From: Ligustrum vulgare
Taxonomy: Eukaryota; Streptophyta; Magnoliopsida; Lamiales; Oleaceae
NCBI GenBank assembly: GCA_963555705.1
Contig: OY743174.1
Coordinates: forward strand, 24,617,608 to 24,681,607
Length of the DNA stretch: 64,000 nucleotides
Direction: 5' to 3'
The position numbers and the translations under genes are program-made. Shown piece after piece: positions 1 through 11,662 of the stretch. The notes beneath the pieces are model-generated. The model searched no databases. It was given only the letters and a program-made list of their open reading frames with translations, and was not told where the DNA came from. Numbering within the stretch: the first letter of the stretch is position 1; each line of letters opens with the position of its first letter.

Positions 1-925
1 GTTTTCCAGGTTGATGACCGGCGGCCTCACTTCGACGAAGGATAAGATCTCCCATTCTGAATTCCCTCTTCTTTACTCTGATATTAAACTTCTTGGCCAT
101 GGCCTGTTGATAAGCCGCTATTCTCAAGGAGGCATTTTCCCTGACTTCTTCCAGAAGATCCAGACTTTCTCTCTGTCTCTCAATCTGGGCGGGCGATTCT
201 GTGGTCATTGTACGGAAGCTGGGAATTGTTACTTCTACTGGAACAGCAGCTTCCATCCCAAAGGAAAGCATGAAAGGAGTTTCCCTTGTTGCAGTTTTGA
301 ATGTTGTTCGGTTGGTCCAAAGTATTTCTGGAAGGAGATCGGGCCAATCACCCTTGGCACTGTCAAGGCGAGTCCTCAAGTCTTGCAAGATGAGTCTGTT
401 CATAATTTCAGCTAATCCATTACTTTGCGGGTGCGAAACGGAAGTTAACATGTGTTCTATTCCAAGGTTCTTGCAGAACTGATTGAAGGCTTGGCACTTG
501 AACTGATGCCCAGTATCAGTGATTAATGTCTAAGGAAGACCAAAACGGCATATAATTGACTTCCATACAAATGCCTCCAACTTTTGTTCAGTGATTACGG
601 AAAGGGGTTTTGCTTACACCCATTTTGTGAAGTATTCCATAGATACTGCTAGGAACTTGACTTGACCAAGAGCTATGGGAAATGGCCGAAGCATTTCAAT
701 TCCCCATTGAGCGAAGGGATATGGGCACATAATTGAAGATAGTTCTTCTGCGGGTTGATGTAATCAGGCTGCAAACCTTTGGCACTTAATGCAAGTTTTC
801 ACATAGCTGAGTGTGTCCTTCTTCATGGTTGGACAATAGTATCCGTATCAAACTAACTTCATAATCAGTGCTCTTGCCCATGGTGTCCTCCACAAATTCC
901 TTCATGAACCTCGGCCATAGCAAGG
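1..925 (-). pseudogene. Tat-lineage Ty3/Gypsy integrase and pol C-terminal part (broken)
   Basis: Read on the minus strand this encodes the integrase half of a Ty3/Gypsy polyprotein, which would insert element cDNA into chromosomes. Recognisable pieces are an HEGICG-like start near 925, the SHPQSNGLAE signature of the catalytic core near 430-460, then the DLLPEILWTNRTTFKTAT stretch and a C-terminal part running off the left edge. Several in-frame stops (for example near 440, 530 and 720) and frame changes show it is dead. It is the downstream continuation of the RT-RNase H part at 27015-28897: the CACTA element 926-27014 split the gene after the LTPKEA motif and left a 3-bp AGG duplication. 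The 3' LTR lies left of the window. Confidence 0.85.
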
Positions 926-1215
926 TACTAGTACAGAAATGGAAAACGCGCCGATTGTAAAATGGAATACGCGTCGGTTGTAGAGGTGACGCTTATGATG
1001 CGACGCTTAAAGTCTAAAGTTCAAATTTAAGCATCGGTTGTAAGAATCGACGCTTAAAGTCGAACTTTAGGCGTCGGTTCTAAGTACAAACCGACGCCTA
1101 AAGTAAAAAAAAAATTAAAAAAAAAAACAACTTTGGGCGACGGTTCTAAATTTAGAATCAACGCCCAAAGTTAGTTTTAGGCGTCGGTTCTAGTTTTAGA
1201 ACCGACGCCTAAATT
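926..1215. repeat. CACTA left terminal inverted repeat and subterminal repeats
   Basis: The terminal motif is followed by repeats of GCGTCGGTT/GGCGTCGGTTCT in both orientations, forming small hairpins (for example around 1069-1100, 1132-1172 and 1176-1212) separated by A/T tracts. In CACTA elements such arrays bind the TNPA-type protein; here that role is inferred from position and pattern. Confidence 0.85.
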
Positions 1216-1254
1216 TTTATTTTTTTTTATTTTTTTTTATTTTTTTTTGCAGTA

Positions 1255-1560
1255 AAAATAATTCTCATGTCGTGACCTGCAATGACCCAAGCCACTGCAA
1301 GTCGTGGCCTGCAGTCACCTAGACGTGGACTGCAATGACTCAGGCCACTGCAAGTGTGGCCTGCAATGACCCAGGCAACTGCAAGTAGTTCCCTGCAGTC
1401 ACCTGGACGTGGCCTGCAGTGACCCAGGCAATCGCATGTCGTGGACTGCAATCACGTGGACGTGACCTGCATTGACCCAGGCCACTGCAAGTCCTAGCCT
1501 ACCAGGCCACTGCAAGTCCTATCCTACAATCACCTAGACGTGGCCTGTGGTGACCTGAAC
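1255..1560. repeat. Minisatellite inside CACTA left arm
   Basis: About ten degenerate copies of a unit around 25-35 bp, built from CTGCAATGACCCAGGCCACT and CACCTGGACGTGGCCTGCAG variants. It contains no convincing coding sequence; the 74-codon ORF across it is a by-product of the repeat. Part of it is repeated at 9058-9166. Confidence 0.8.
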
Positions 1561-1650
1561 ATTCTCCACATGCGTTTCACCAAATATATATATATAATCA
1601 ACATATACGTAATAAAATTAAATTAAAAACAATTATACTTACAAAATTGT

Positions 1651-1653
<3 letters not shown>

Positions 1654-1708
<55 letters not shown>

Positions 1709-1710
1709 TA
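1654..1710. repeat. (TG)n microsatellite with TA flank
   Basis: An uninterrupted run of about 20 TG dinucleotides (about 1663-1701) follows a TA run. From here to 2026 the CACTA sequence is AT-rich and I see no gene. Confidence 0.9.
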
Positions 1711-2026
1711 AATGCAAGTTTGATTACGCGTTAATTTACACAAACCTATGAACGAAGTATTTTGCCCATAAGTTTAGAAACTTGATGACTTCCTCCGTTG
1801 AATAGTATTCTTTAAATGCCTACAAACAATCAAAATGAATTATTAGTTATTTTTTCATAAAATATAAAGTCATAATTAAAAATTCTCATTTTCAATGACT
1901 TATACATTTTCTAACGAAGTAAGTTGAAAGTGTTCTGTGACTATCTCATACATATTTCTCATAACATAGTAGCCACACTCAGAACCTCCAGGTTGCTGAG
2001 GACACTGAAATTTTCACATTGAAAAC

Positions 2027-3420
2027 TGTTCACGCTCCGCAAGTGCACGGGTCGCGCAAGTAATAAAGTGGATTTTAAGTCCGAATATCGTTCCCACAGA
2101 GATTGTTTTAAATCGTATTTTAGACTACAAACCTTAACCGGAACGAGAAATTGTTTGGATTTGAAAGTTTTGAATTAAAATTAAACTAGAAGAAACGAGA
2201 AAATTTGATTTAGAGAAAATATGAGAAAAACATGCTAGAATTGAGAATCCACATTTATTCCATTAATTATGCATTAAATTAAACATCTAACAATAATTTA
2301 TGAGGTTTTGAAAATCCATATTCCTAATATTGTCAAGACTCCCTTTCGGACAAGAATCAACATCTATTTCTATACACAATCCGACTATATTTCTATGACG
2401 AATCTAAATGTATAGAAAAGCATTACAAATTTAGTGAATACTATAGCAGATAACACAAAGTATAGGGTTATATTTCTATCCCCTATCGGACTTTGTGGCA
2501 ATTTATACAAGTCTAATGAAATCTCAATCTTTCGAACTTAAGAAATCACAACCTAAAAGCATACAACTAGTGATCAAGTAATTGCATGATAAAAAAGTAT
2601 AAATCAATTGCTCAAACCCATGAATTATGAAATTAAATCATAATCAATACATAAAATCCGGAAATAAATGCTTCATCATAATTCTAACATTAAAAATCTA
2701 GCCTAGATACATAATTGAATATAAATCACAAAAGGAATGGATAGATGTCACCCTATTCATGCCCTTGATCTTCGTTCTTCAATTGTGTCTTGGCTTGGAA
2801 TGGATCCCTCCGCAGTCCGACAGCGTTTTGGCCTCTCTTTCATGAATTGGGAACCCCTAATCTCGTGCCTTTCGTCTGGTATTTATAGATTTCCTCGAAA
2901 ATTAGGTTAATTGAGGAGAAAACTGCTGAATTCCGCGTAAAAAGCCCAGCTGAGGCCCAGTCGAGACTACCGTGCGACCGCACGGTTCAAAAGTGCGCGA
3001 TCACATGACTCTGCAGGTAAACTTCAGTCGTTAAATTTTTTGACCGTGCGACCGCACGGTTATACGGTTTAAGGCCATTTCTGACTTTCAAATGTTACAG
3101 GTTGGTCCCTGTCTTTTAATTGCACAGCAAGCCCTCCAACTTCTGATTGTTGCAATTTAGCCCCTGAACTTCTGATTTCTTCCAAACTCGATTTTTTCTT
3201 CAAATTAACCATTTGATTGACTGCATCAATTCTTGATTTGCTCACTTTGACACTTTTTACATTCAATTGCTCAATTTTAGCTTCAATTCCTTTGTTTTCT
3301 CGACTTTGGGATTATTTCTGAAATGTAAACAAATAACACAAAATAAATAGCAAATATTCTAAAACAAACATATAAAATCCTACTTTTAGGATAGAATAAG
3401 TGTATAAAATACACTTATCA
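2027..3420 (-). repeat. Athila LTR, complete copy (3' LTR in minus orientation)
   Basis: 1394 bp, delimited by the AAAAC duplication on the left and by the polypurine tract on the right. Positions 2435-3420 match 18267-19254 with scattered substitutions. It contains two copies of a dyad ACCGTGCGACCGCACGGT (2969-2987 and 3043-3061). Confidence 0.9.
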
Positions 3421-3434
3421 ACACCCCCCAAACT
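3421..3434 (-). promoter_or_regulatory. Polypurine tract of the Athila element
   Basis: On the minus strand TAGTTTGGGGGGTG lies directly before the LTR start TGATAAG, the usual position of the plus-strand primer. Confidence 0.8.
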
Positions 3435-6400
3435 AGAACTATTGTTCGTCCTCGAACAAAATAAAACTAAACTGTAAATGTAAAACGGAAAATTAAATAA
3501 AAATTATGTTTTTGCTTTTGTCAACTTATTTACCATGCGCTTCAATAATCCAAATTGACGATTCACTTTAGAAAAAGAAATATGAACAACATAAAATATT
3601 TTCATTCATCTGATGCTCAACTTCACTGTGTGTGTGTGAATAGCCATAATCAAATGCAAACTTATGCAAAAACAAACTTGACAATGTGTGACTTTTTATG
3701 CAAGAGTAAGCCTGAATCCCGTGTGGTCAACAATGATTTTCTTTTGATTTTCCTTACCCTCTCATGGATGATCACAACCTTACTGCTTTTCTCTCATATC
3801 CCGAGGTCTTTCCTATTGATGTGGTTTCTAAAGATGTATAAATCGCATTTTTCCACACAAGGCAGTTAGTACTAGACAAGTATGCACGATAGACCAAGAA
3901 AAATTAACAAAGTGTTAGGAATTTCAACCAACAAAGCTTATACCATTTTATTCTATTTTTCTTTCATATGGACGACTTTTTCTTTTAATGTCCTTTTCTT
4001 TTACCATCTTTGTGCAATACTTTTCATACTTGCTTTCTATATGACCCCTGTAGCGAGCTTTAGGTCGACAGGTCCCAACTCAGTTGAGCTTAGGGTACTA
4101 GGTTCAGAGAACCCCTCAGACTTAATTACCCGAGTCATAAAGGCATAAACAAAAAAGTTAAAGATGTTTTAACGTCTTATGTGTAAGTCCACTCTCCGTA
4201 CTTGCTTTCTAGTTGACCCCTGTAGCGAGCTTTAGGTCGGCAGCTCCCAACTCAGTTGAGCTTAGGGTACCAGATTCAGAGAATCCTTCAGACTTACTTG
4301 CTCGAGTCAAAAAGGCATTTGAAGAGTAGAATAAGACCTTCAGCATTTTTCTGTTTTTATGCTGGTTATTATGGTTTATACTCGTTGATCGAAACCCCTT
4401 ACACTAAAGATGTAAAATTAAAAAGTTCAAATCCTCAATCTACCAATGCATACTCAATCTAACCTTCCCACCCCCAAACTGATTCTTGAACAGTTTGGTT
4501 CTACATTTCAGATCGGGATCTAATTTCTTAAGGTTTGGGATTTTACAGTCAGTTCTACGTTCAAATTGCACAAGTTTACCCCACAAATATCAAGTTTCTC
4601 CCTACACAAGTTTTTATTCGAAAATGGCTATGTGCTCAAGTTTGATTTAAGTCTTACATGGATGAATGTTAAGAAAAATTTAGTTTGCATGTTGTCCAAT
4701 TTTCTAACTAAAGCACAAAATTCAATTCAAGTCATGTCATAAGCAATAAATAAGTCAACAAAATTTTTCAAATTTTTCACTTTTTATGATTTTTTCACAT
4801 TTTTCAATTTTTTTGAATTTTCTGCCCAAAATCGAATGAATGTGTACATGAAAGCATATGAATGAGATTTCCACCCCCAAACTAGAATCATACATTGTCC
4901 TCAATGTATTCAAAGCAAATAATTAAATAAAAATACAAAATAACAAAGAGGGTGTTATGTACTTCCCAGGTTTGGAGAGATGGTGTTCTTAATTTGAAGC
5001 TTTGATCTTCATGTAGCTTGGATGATTCGACCCCTTTCTTACTTTTCCAAGTTTTGCTCCAAGTGTCCCACGATGATATCTTTCTTGTAAATAAGAGTTA
5101 TTTATCATTAGAAGCATGAATATCATATAGGATCTAAAACAAGTCAACACAACACACCCAAATTAGGACTTAGAAAAATTTTGAAAATTTTGAAATAAGG
5201 TCGACCACTGATTTTCAGCCCTTGACATCGCCTCGAAAAAGTGAAAATTTTCCGAGACATGTCCCGGGCATATAAAAGTACATAATTTGGTCTACAACAT
5301 ATCAAAAATTCAGTAAGTTTGAAGTTCATTTGGGTCATGAAAAGATGTGACAAAGTAGGTGCAGTGAAACTGAAAATAGGTGCTGTGATGCCTTGCAATG
5401 GCCTTGCAATGAAGTGCTTTGTAGTGCTAAGATGTTCATGTTGAGTTCTATGCCTTAAATCTGTGTAAACAATGAATGGATGATGCACAAATGATGTTTA
5501 ACATGTAGTGAGGGTGATCACCCAAAAAGATTTGCCAAAACTCAACAAAAACCTCATTGTGGCATTTTATCGAGCACCTTGAATGCATATAAAGAAATCA
5601 ATGAAAATCATAGAGTTGGAGACTTGAATTAAACCAAAATTTTGTACCTAATAAACATAATTCAATGTCTCCAAGTTCTAGCCTAAACCCATCACCATCA
5701 ATTCACAACATTCACCTTTCACAAAGAATTTGAAGAACACAAGAATTATGCACAATCATAGAAATTGGTGAAAAAATCTTACCTTTTTAATGTTTTGGAA
5801 GCAATGCAACACATGAATTGAAGTTAAAATGATGCGCAATCAATGGGGACCAGATGGGGACTCAATGCGGGATGATTTGGGGGAGGAAAACCGAGTTAAA
5901 AGTGGTTGAAAATGAAAAATAACAGCATTTTAAACATTCTGCCGAATCTTTCAGCAGAAGACCGTGCGACCGCACGGTTTAACTGGACAGTGACTTGTAA
6001 TTTTTTCATTTTTCAATTTTAGACCCCGTTTTCGACCCCTAAATGCTTTCAAATGCATGCAATCAACTTCTAAACTATATGCACATGTTCTAAGCTAGTT
6101 GATCAAGTGGAAGATTGTGATGATTAACAATTAAACAAATAGAAAGCAAGTAGATCCTAAAAATGCTTAAACATGCAAAATAGGTGCAATGAAATTTTCA
6201 ATGCCACTACCATGTCAAAATGTGAATTCTAAACATGCTAATGATCCTATAATGCAATGTAAAGTACCAAAACAAATACTAATGCAATGAAAACTAAAGA
6301 TGCTAAAACACTCACCCTAGAATACTAGAAGTACTTAGAACACATCACAAGTAAATGCATGCATTCTGAACATCCTAATGCTCCTAGATGAAATGTCTAG

Positions 6401-6543
6401 TAACTAAAAAAAAAAAACTAATAAGCAAATAAATAACTCAAAAGCAAATAAACAAGATAACAAAAGAAAAGGGTTTGAAGAATTGGGTTGCCTCCCAGCA
6501 AGCGCTTCATTTATAGTCTAGAGCTAGACTTTTTGACAAACTG
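3435..6543 (-). other. Athila internal region without pol
   Basis: About 3.1 kb between the protease end and the 3' LTR. No RT, RNase H, integrase or env-like domain is visible in any frame; the ORFs here are short and AT-rich. It holds a direct tandem duplication (4029-4317) and another copy of the ACCGTGCG dyad (5961-5979). Many non-autonomous Athila relatives keep only gag-protease followed by a long non-coding tail, which this resembles. Confidence 0.6.
4029..4317. repeat. Two-copy tandem repeat, unit about 170 bp
   Basis: Copies near 4029-4147 and 4201-4317 share TTGCTTTCTA, GACCCCTGTAGCGAGCTTTA, CCCAACTCAGTTGAGCTTAG and the CAGACTTA...CGAGTCA ending. Confidence 0.85.
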
Positions 6544-8793
6544 TCAAGGTGGTTTTAGATTGGATAGTGTAGCCTCATCATCCGCCCTTACCTTGTATTC
6601 ATACCTCTCCCAGTATTCCAATTCCATCTCGACATCTATCCTGGAGCAATTTTCTAGTTCTGGTTCATGGACATCAAATTGCATCATTGTTAAAGTCACT
6701 TCTTGATTTTCAGCCCGCAGCACTACATCTCCTTTTTCTACATCAATTAATGCTCGTGCAGTGGCTAGGAATGGCCGACCAAGTATCAAAGGAAAATTTT
6801 CATCTTCCTCCATATCTAAGATGATAAAGTCCGCTGGGAATATGAATTTGTGAACTTTTACCAATACATCCTCCACAACTCCATATGGATGACAGATTGA
6901 TCGATCAGCCAATTGCAATCTGATATTGCTTTCCTTTGGTTCACCCAATCCCAATTTCTTGTATAACGACAGGGATATCAGATTTATACTTGCACCTAGG
7001 TCACATAGGACCTTGTTGAATTTTAAATCACCTATAATGCAAGTTATTGAAAAGCTCCCTGGGTCTTTGAGCTTAGGTGGCAGCTTGTTTTGCAGGATTG
7101 CGCTGCATTCTTCATTCAAAGTGACCTCCTCAAGTTCTTCAAGTTTTTTCTTGCTAGACATCATCTTTTTTAGCAGCTTGGCGTAACTTGGGATTTGTGT
7201 GATGGCTTCCAAGAAGGGAATGTTTATGTGCAGTTTGCTAAGCATATTCACAAACTTGTTAAACTGCTTATCCTCTCTTGTTTTCTTCAGCCTTTGTGGA
7301 AATGGAATAGGAGACTCGTGAGGTTTAATTGTCAATTTGACCTCATTCTCCTCTTTCTTCTCAGTAGATTTTTTTTCAGGTGCCTCAACATGTTCTCCCT
7401 TTTCTTCATCTGGCTTTTGAACATGAATCTTAGGTAATTTCACTCCACTGCGTGTGGTAATTACATTTACTCCTTGTTTCTCTTTCCAACCTTTCAGTCT
7501 TTGGGGAAAAGGAGTGGGAGGGTCATAAACTCTGTCACATGGAGCAAAAGTGATCCTTCCTGGCACAAAATCTACCTCTCTTTCAACAGTTTTTATTGCC
7601 ATCACTTGCTCCCAAGGATTAACCTCAGTGTTACCAGGCAGTGTACCTGGGGCTCTGTTTGCTAAAGCCTGAGCTATCTGACCAACTTGGGTTTCCAAGT
7701 TTTTGATTGAAGCCTGATGATTTCACAATGTAGTTTCAGTCATCCTCATGAATTGGTCAGTTTTTGTCATGAATTGATCAGTTTTAGCCATAAACTGATT
7801 GGTCTGGCTCATGTACTGGTCAGTCTTCTCCATTAATTTCACAACCATCTCTTCAAGTTGAGATTTCTTCTCCACTACATGCTGTGGAGGGGCTTGCTGG
7901 CCAGTTCCATTTTGATTATCCCTCCATGAAAAGTTAGGGTGATTTCGCCAACCAAGATTATAAGTGTTGGAGTATGGATTATTTTAGCGATGTCCCCCTT
8001 GTACAAAGCTAACCTGCTCAGCTTGAGCTGCCAAAATTGGACAATCCGAGGTATTGTGATTGGCCCCACATTCCTCGCATCCAGTTACTACATTTTTCAC
8101 TGAATGATTGGTTTGTATGAAATTCATCAAAGAGTCCAATTTAGCAGACAATTCCGAAACATCATCCACTGCATAAACTCCTGCTGGTTTCTTTTGAATG
8201 GTCCTCTCAGACGCCCACATTGCATTGGTATTGGCTATTCTCTCAAACAGTTCAAGTGCTCCATCAAGAGTTTGGGTAGTTATTGATCCATTTGATGACG
8301 AATCAACAAGACTCTTGTATTGAGGGAGCAAGCCAATGTAAAAGTACCTTACCTGCTCATTTTTAGGTAATCCATGTTGAGGGCACTTCCTAAGCATGCT
8401 TTTAAACCTATTCCATGCTTCATCAAATGACTCAGACTCTTGTTGTTGAAGAATTGTTATCTCATGTCTGAGTTTAGAAACTTTGGCTGGGGGCATGAAT
8501 TTTGTGCAAAATTTTTGGGCCAAGTCATTCCAAGTTGTTATACTTACAGGAGGACGGGAGTCTAACCAATCTATTGCCCTATCTCGTAAGGTGTATGGAA
8601 GCAACGTAAGTCTTATGGCGTCATCTGACACACCCTGATATTTAAAATGTTCACACATGTCTACAAATTTAGACACATGTGCATGTGGATTTTCATCAGG
8701 TTTGCCATAGAATTGATGTCCATTCTGAAACATATTTATCACATTGGTCTTTAATTGGAAGTTTGCAAGACCAAAAGGTGGATATGGGCACAT
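6544..8793 (-). pseudogene. Athila gag-protease polyprotein (two stops, chimeric start)
   Basis: One minus-strand frame encodes Gag then aspartic protease. Gag shows the retrotrans_gag core (DWLDSRPPVSITTWNDLAQKF near 8600-8560), a cysteine cluster CEECGANHNTSDCP near 8060, and a run of TDQFM-like repeats around 7730-7850. The protease shows the DLGAS active-site motif near 6995 with ILGRPFL near 6785. In-frame stops lie at 7984-7986 and near 7722. The upstream boundary is not natural: at 8779 the frame passes into the duplicated Gypsy integrase segment, which supplies the apparent ATG at 8793. Gag would form particles and protease would mature them, but this copy is inactive. Confidence 0.85.
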
Positions 8794-9166
8794 AATTGAA
8801 GATAGTTCTTTTGCGAGTTGATGTAATCAAGCTGCAAACCTTTGGCACTTATTGCAAGTTTTCACATAGCTGAGTGTGTCCTTCTTCATGGTTGGCCAAT
8901 AGTATCCGTATCAAAATAACTTCATGACCAGTGCTCTTGCCCATGGTGTCCTTCACAAATTCCTTCATGAACCTCGGCCATAGCAAGGTACTAGTACAGA
9001 AATGGAAAACGCGCCGATTGTAAAATGGAATACGCGTCGGTTGTAAAGGTGACGCTTACAGGCCACTGCAAGTCCTATCCTACAGTCACCTAGACGTGGC
9101 CTGTGGTGACCTGAACATTCTCCACATGTGTTTCACCAAATATATATATATAATCAACATATACAT
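8779..9166 (+). repeat. Second copy of the Gypsy/CACTA boundary (719-1010 plus 1500-1610)
   Basis: Positions 8779-9057 repeat 719-1008, including the end of the Gypsy integrase, the AGG duplication and the CACTA terminus. Positions 9058-9166 then repeat about 1500-1608, with about 490 bp missing between. Differences are scattered substitutions, so this is not an identical assembly copy. The join at 8779 shares GGATATGGGCACATAATTG with 716-735, an overlap suggesting illegitimate recombination. Confidence 0.85.
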
Positions 9167-11648
9167 AATAATAGGCTCTTTGAAAATAGCTCTTTGAAAA
9201 CAGCTCTTTGAAAACCATATACTTATAAAAACATTTTAATTATGCCAAGCATAATTTCTTTTGAAAGCATAACATAAGATAGGATTGAAATCCTCATAAA
9301 CATAAATAGACACAAGAACTTTACCGAACTTAGGTGGCAAGAATTCTTATGCAGTAAAACCATAATAACAGTAAGATCATAATAACATAGGATAAGATCG
9401 AAATCCTCATAAATATAAGAATTTTACCGAACTTAGGTGGCAAGAATTCTTATGTAGTAAAATCATAATAACAGTAAGATCATAATAACAGTAAGATCAT
9501 AATAACAGTAAGTATACCAAAACATAATTCATGAAATTCATAGGGATCATTTCCATCATAACATAAGATAGGATCGAAATCCTCATAAACATACGCGACA
9601 GGAATTTTACCGAACTTAGGTGGTAAATCCTCATAAACATATGGAAAGACAGGAATTTTACCGAACTTAGGTGGTAAATCCTCATAAACTTATGGAGACA
9701 CAAGAATTTTACCGAACTTAGGTGGTAAGAATTCTTATGTGCATAGCAATGATCCAAAACATATAAAACATTATCGTAAAAACATAGGGTATACTTACTT
9801 TTCATAAAAACATAAGGTATATTTACCTTTCATAAAACATACTTAATTTTCTTGAAAATTGACTTTCACAAGTCACATGACATTCATATGAAATCATAAT
9901 TTAAATCAATTAATAAGTGCGAGTCTACCTCAAATCCGACGAGTGCAAAGTTGAGCGGGAATGACTTCAATTTCTTTAAATTCTCCGTACGCTTCGTCTT
10001 AGCCAATAAGTCACTTTAGTCTATCGAATATATAGTTCAAAATGATAAATTATAATTTGAGGACTAAAATTGATGTTTTGAAAGTTGAGGGACTAAAATG
10101 AATATTTTGAAAGTTAAGGGACTAAAATGAATACTTTTAAAACTTGGGCTTAAAATAAATCAGCAGGTACTGAAATAAAAGAGTTTAAAGTTAAAGGGCT
10201 GAAGTAAATCATTTTAAAGCAGTAGGGACTGAATTGATAAGTTTAAAACTAAAAGGGCTGGAAAAAAAACTCATTTTTGGAAACTGAGGGACTAAACAGC
10301 AATTTTCGAAATATATTAAAATATATCCTCAGATCTTTACTTTCTCTCTCTCTCACAACGTCACTCTAAATCAGTCCGAGAGAAAAACGCAGAGTTTGGG
10401 TCCGGCGGAGGTACTGCCGGCGATTTGCCGGTGAAACGCCGTGGTCAAGCGGCGGCTGCCAGGGTAGCAGTGGGGTGGTTGAAGGAAGTTATTTGGGTGG
10501 TTTATTGTGTGAAACCGAAACCAAATCAAAGCTGGAAATCGAAATCGGATTTGTGCTTTTCGGCCAAAATCTGTCCAATGGTGGTCTGAGGTGAGGTAAG
10601 TACTTTGTTTGGCTTATTCTTGGGTTTGGGTTGATTTTGGGTTCGAGGTGGCTGATTCGAAAATGGGTGATGAGGGTGCTGAGTTGGTGGCGGTTGAAAT
10701 GGTGAAGAAGGTAGCGATGGCATTGGGTGTTGACTTGGGGCTGCAAGCGGCGGCTGCAGTTTTTTTTGGCAGCTAGTTGATGGTCGGCGAACTGATGGTG
10801 AAAGGGGCGGATTGGTATTGAAAATAGCAGCGTTGGTGGATGATGGTTGCTGCTTGATTCGGTGGTGGTGAATGTATTGAATGGCTGCTTGATGAAATTT
10901 AGCAGTGGTTGGTTTTGGTGATTTAAAATTGAGTAGTGGTGATCAGAGGGAGTGATATCGTCTGCTGGTTGTAAATGATCAGCTGTGATGCAACTTGGTG
11001 GTGGTTTGATTGAGCGGCGATGGTGACGATGGTAGAGGGCAGTGTATGGTGATAGGCGGTAGATTGGTGGATTGGAGTGGTTGTCGAATGGTTCCGAAAT
11101 GAATTTGGTGGTGATGTTGAACATTGAAATAGGTGGAGTTGGTGATCAAAGTGGAGGCTATAACTTTGCTGGAAAGAATGGTTGGAATATGAGAATGGAG
11201 CTGGAAAGGGGAAACTGCACATGGAAGGTTTCAACTTGGCAGTAGGGACTGGAAATGGCTTTCGGCGATGCTGAGGATGATGAGAATGATGGTGTTTGCT
11301 TTGATGGTGGATATAGGTTGGAAATGAGGTGGAAAGGAGAATAAAGAGGAATGCAAAATGTGGGAAGTAATCAACTAAAAATTAGACTAAATTCGATCAA
11401 GAAACGTATTTAAAACAGATATATTTTGGACTGAAAATAATTTTGAAAATAATACTTTGAATAAATAATTAAAATAACATAATTTTAGAAATTCGGATTT
11501 TAATTTAAAATCGAACAAATTCGATATTTCTTGACTTGGCTAGACGAACACGTCGCGGCGTTAACTTCAAAACAATGGGTGAAATAGTAGCAACACAAGT
11601 TTCTAAATATTAAAATAATTATTAATTGCGTAAAAATTCTGGGTCGCT
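9167..11648 (-). repeat. Inverted 5' LTR copy (left palindrome arm)
   Basis: This is the reverse complement of 15265-17730 with few substitutions and small indels (for example one base in the T-run at 10760 and a C/T difference near 9937). It lacks the last about 535 bp of the LTR on its outer side, ending at AATAATAGGC. Long ORFs in both arms mirror each other and are low-complexity Pro/His/Ser translations, so I treat them as LTR sequence rather than genes. Confidence 0.9.
9300..9760. repeat. LTR-internal tandem repeats (mirror at 17180-17610)
   Basis: At least five copies of a unit containing TTTTACCGAACTTAGGTGG with CATAAACATA-type spacers. In the right LTR the same units appear as CCACCTAAGTTCGGTAAAAT. 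Confidence 0.85.
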
Positions 11649-11662
11649 AGTATCAGAGCTAG
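11649..11662 (+). promoter_or_regulatory. Primer-binding site (initiator-Met tRNA type)
   Basis: GTATCAGAGCTAGTCTGCG follows the inverted LTR directly, GGGTCGCTA|GTATCAGAGC. The normal order would be LTR end CGCTACA, then TGGTATCAGAGC, so about four bases at the boundary are missing. It fixes the element's direction as plus, opposite to the adjacent LTR arm. Confidence 0.8.

Noticed and set aside
1227..1451. 74-codon ORF in the CACTA left arm
   Set aside because: Translation of the minisatellite.
9497..9805. 102-codon ORF with repeated YHLSSVKFLS, mirrored at 17109-17417
   Set aside because: It is the translation of LTR tandem repeats and has no domain.
10489..11234. Long minus-strand ORFs in the left palindrome arm, mirrored at 15679-16425
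   Set aside because: Pro/His/Ser/Thr low-complexity translations in overlapping frames, broken between arms by a one-base indel and lying in LTR sequence.
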